A stretch of 64,000 bases of DNA from Gammaproteobacteria bacterium (GTDB taxonomy: Bacteria > Pseudomonadota > Gammaproteobacteria > Pseudomonadales > Cellvibrionaceae), in contig SEBV01000010.1 in the NCBI GenBank assembly GCA_004172865.1, positions 416,508 to 480,507 on the forward strand, written 5' to 3'. The notes beneath the pieces were generated by a model. It worked only from the letters and a program-made list of their open reading frames with translations. It was not told the DNA's origin and did no database searches. This document shows positions 63,260 through 64,000 of this stretch, in pieces (positions within the stretch are counted from its first letter, which is position 1; each line of letters opens with the position of its first letter). The position numbers were made by a program, and so were the translations under genes.

Positions 63260-63558
63260 TGTTGTTCTCTAATGGTTATTCTTTGTAGTTGGTGTTTTTT
63301 GTGAACTAGAATTCAAATAAATTTTTTATTATGCATTTCTAATTTTTTTCACAGCAGAGTATTAGTTATGGTCTCATTTTACGAACAACAAATGTAGATT
63401 TAAATACTCTCAACTGAATAACCGATATCAAATTCTTTTTATGAGATATATGTTTGGAGAAAATCGCGAATATTATGGACCTGAACGCTAAGACGGCTGT
63501 GGACTATTCCATTCCGCAGCCATCAGTCAGGCTCGTTGATCTATACAAAACTCTAAGG

Positions 63559-63927
63559 TTAAGACTCTACAGAATCCTCTGCATCGGCAATAGTTAAGCG
63601 AGAGGCTTTTTCGCGCTGATCTTGCAAGCGTCCAAACGTGCTATCTAATAAACGCGATAACTTACCGACCGCCCCTTCTACTGCCTGATCAAGTGTAGGA
63701 GCATGATTAGTAACTGCTACCGGTGTGCGTCCTTCAAGGCGCGCTTCCAGCATACAACGATGGTCATGTTGCCCAACCTTCCCACGACTTTCGTCGCTCA
63801 AGTGAACCTCAACCCGGGTAATGTGATCTTCAAAACGCTCCAGAGCATCTGTGATAGTTGCACTCACCTGGCTCGCAAGCGCCTCTGTGCCGTGAATATT
63901 AGCGTCGGTATTGAATTGAATTTTCAT
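63559..63927 (-). CDS. HPF/RaiA-family ribosome-associated protein
   Basis: A 122-residue protein of the ribosome hibernation factor family (sigma-54 modulation protein / S30EA). It begins MKIQFNTDANIHGTEALA, with the family fold in LERFEDHITRVEVHLSDESRGKVGQHDHRCMLEARLEGRTPVAVTNHAPTLDQAVEGAVGKLSRLLD. AGGAG stands before the ATG. Members bind the small ribosomal subunit to halt translation in stationary phase. It is distinct from the usual HPF beside rpoN. Confidence 0.88.
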   Translation of the reverse strand: MKIQFNTDANIHGTEALASQVSATITDALERFEDHITRVEVHLSDESRGKVGQHDHRCMLEARLEGRTPVAVTNHAPTLDQAVEGAVGKLSRLLDSTFGRLQDQREKASRLTIADAEDSVES

Positions 63928-64000
63928 AAACGTCTCCTGTGACCTGAAAGAATGCAGATGATCGTTAAGTCCGCACGAGTGTAAATAGAGTATGTATAAC

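Noticed and set aside
63494..63520. Hairpin GGCTGTGGA / TTCCGCAGCC after the HPF gene
   Set aside because: The stem includes a wobble pair and no T-run follows on the minus strand, so it was not called a terminator.
1..64000. tRNA, rRNA, CRISPR, insertion sequences, prophage or integrative element
   Set aside because: No tRNA-like cloverleaf, regular spaced repeats, transposase or integrase were recognised anywhere in the window.

Overview
The window looks like chromosomal DNA of a plant-polysaccharide-degrading gammaproteobacterium, most likely a Cellvibrio-type organism (Cellvibrionaceae). This is inferred from gene content: several GH43 arabinofuranosidases beside an araBDA operon, two large TonB-dependent receptors, paired tryptophan-halogenase-like flavoproteins, a GH18 protein with a serine-rich linker, and MinCDE and c-type cytochromes of gammaproteobacterial style. 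No tRNA, rRNA, CRISPR array, transposase or integrase was recognised.

Layout. 1-7.6 kb: the end of an exopolysaccharide locus: a WecG/TagA glycosyltransferase cut by the window edge, a second glycosyltransferase, a Wzx-like flippase, a pyruvyltransferase, an EpsL-like outer-membrane barrel and an undecaprenyl-phosphate sugar phosphotransferase. 7.6-10 kb: a 2OG-Fe(II) oxygenase, a YgjP-type metallopeptidase and an EamA transporter. 10.3-18.8 kb: a periplasmic oxidative module with a DUF1080 protein, a 1093-residue DUF1080/cytochrome c/propeller fusion, a BtuB-like receptor, an RDD protein and a di-haem cytochrome. 19.2-21.2 kb: minC-minD-minE. 21.5-23 kb: a DUF3300 protein. 23.6-37 kb: an arabinan/arabinose regulon with a FucP-type permease, mutarotase, three GH43 enzymes, a GPH symporter, araA, araD, araB and a GntR/FCD regulator. 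37-47.6 kb: two flavin halogenases, a JmjC-like cupin protein, a large TonB receptor, a GH18 protein and a membrane AraC-type regulator. 48-54 kb: a MocR regulator, CcoG, a sirohaem reductase with its DUF934 partner and a Gln/Arg-rich secreted protein. 55.4-58.4 kb: a hybrid histidine kinase split by a frameshift. 58.5-64 kb: a thioesterase, a PEP-CTERM protein, DUF2956, DoxX-like plus ECF41-type sigma factor, an MHS transporter with an apparent internal deletion, and an HPF/RaiA protein.

How the parts work together. The arabinose block encodes a complete route: secreted and cytoplasmic GH43 enzymes release L-arabinose, two permeases import sugar or oligosaccharide, a mutarotase equilibrates anomers, and AraA/AraB/AraD carry arabinose to xylulose 5-phosphate. 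The 37-47.6 kb block looks like a second substrate-responsive locus. Its GH18 gene and TonB-receptor gene share a 37-bp upstream element not seen elsewhere in the window, and an AraC-type regulator gene lies next to the GH18 gene. This suggests that glycan cleavage, outer-membrane uptake and the function of the two halogenases are co-regulated; the halogenase role is not known. Two C-terminal sorting tags (a GlyGly-CTERM-like tail on the GH18 protein and a PEP-CTERM tail at 59.1 kb) point to rhombosortase and exosortase systems encoded outside the window.
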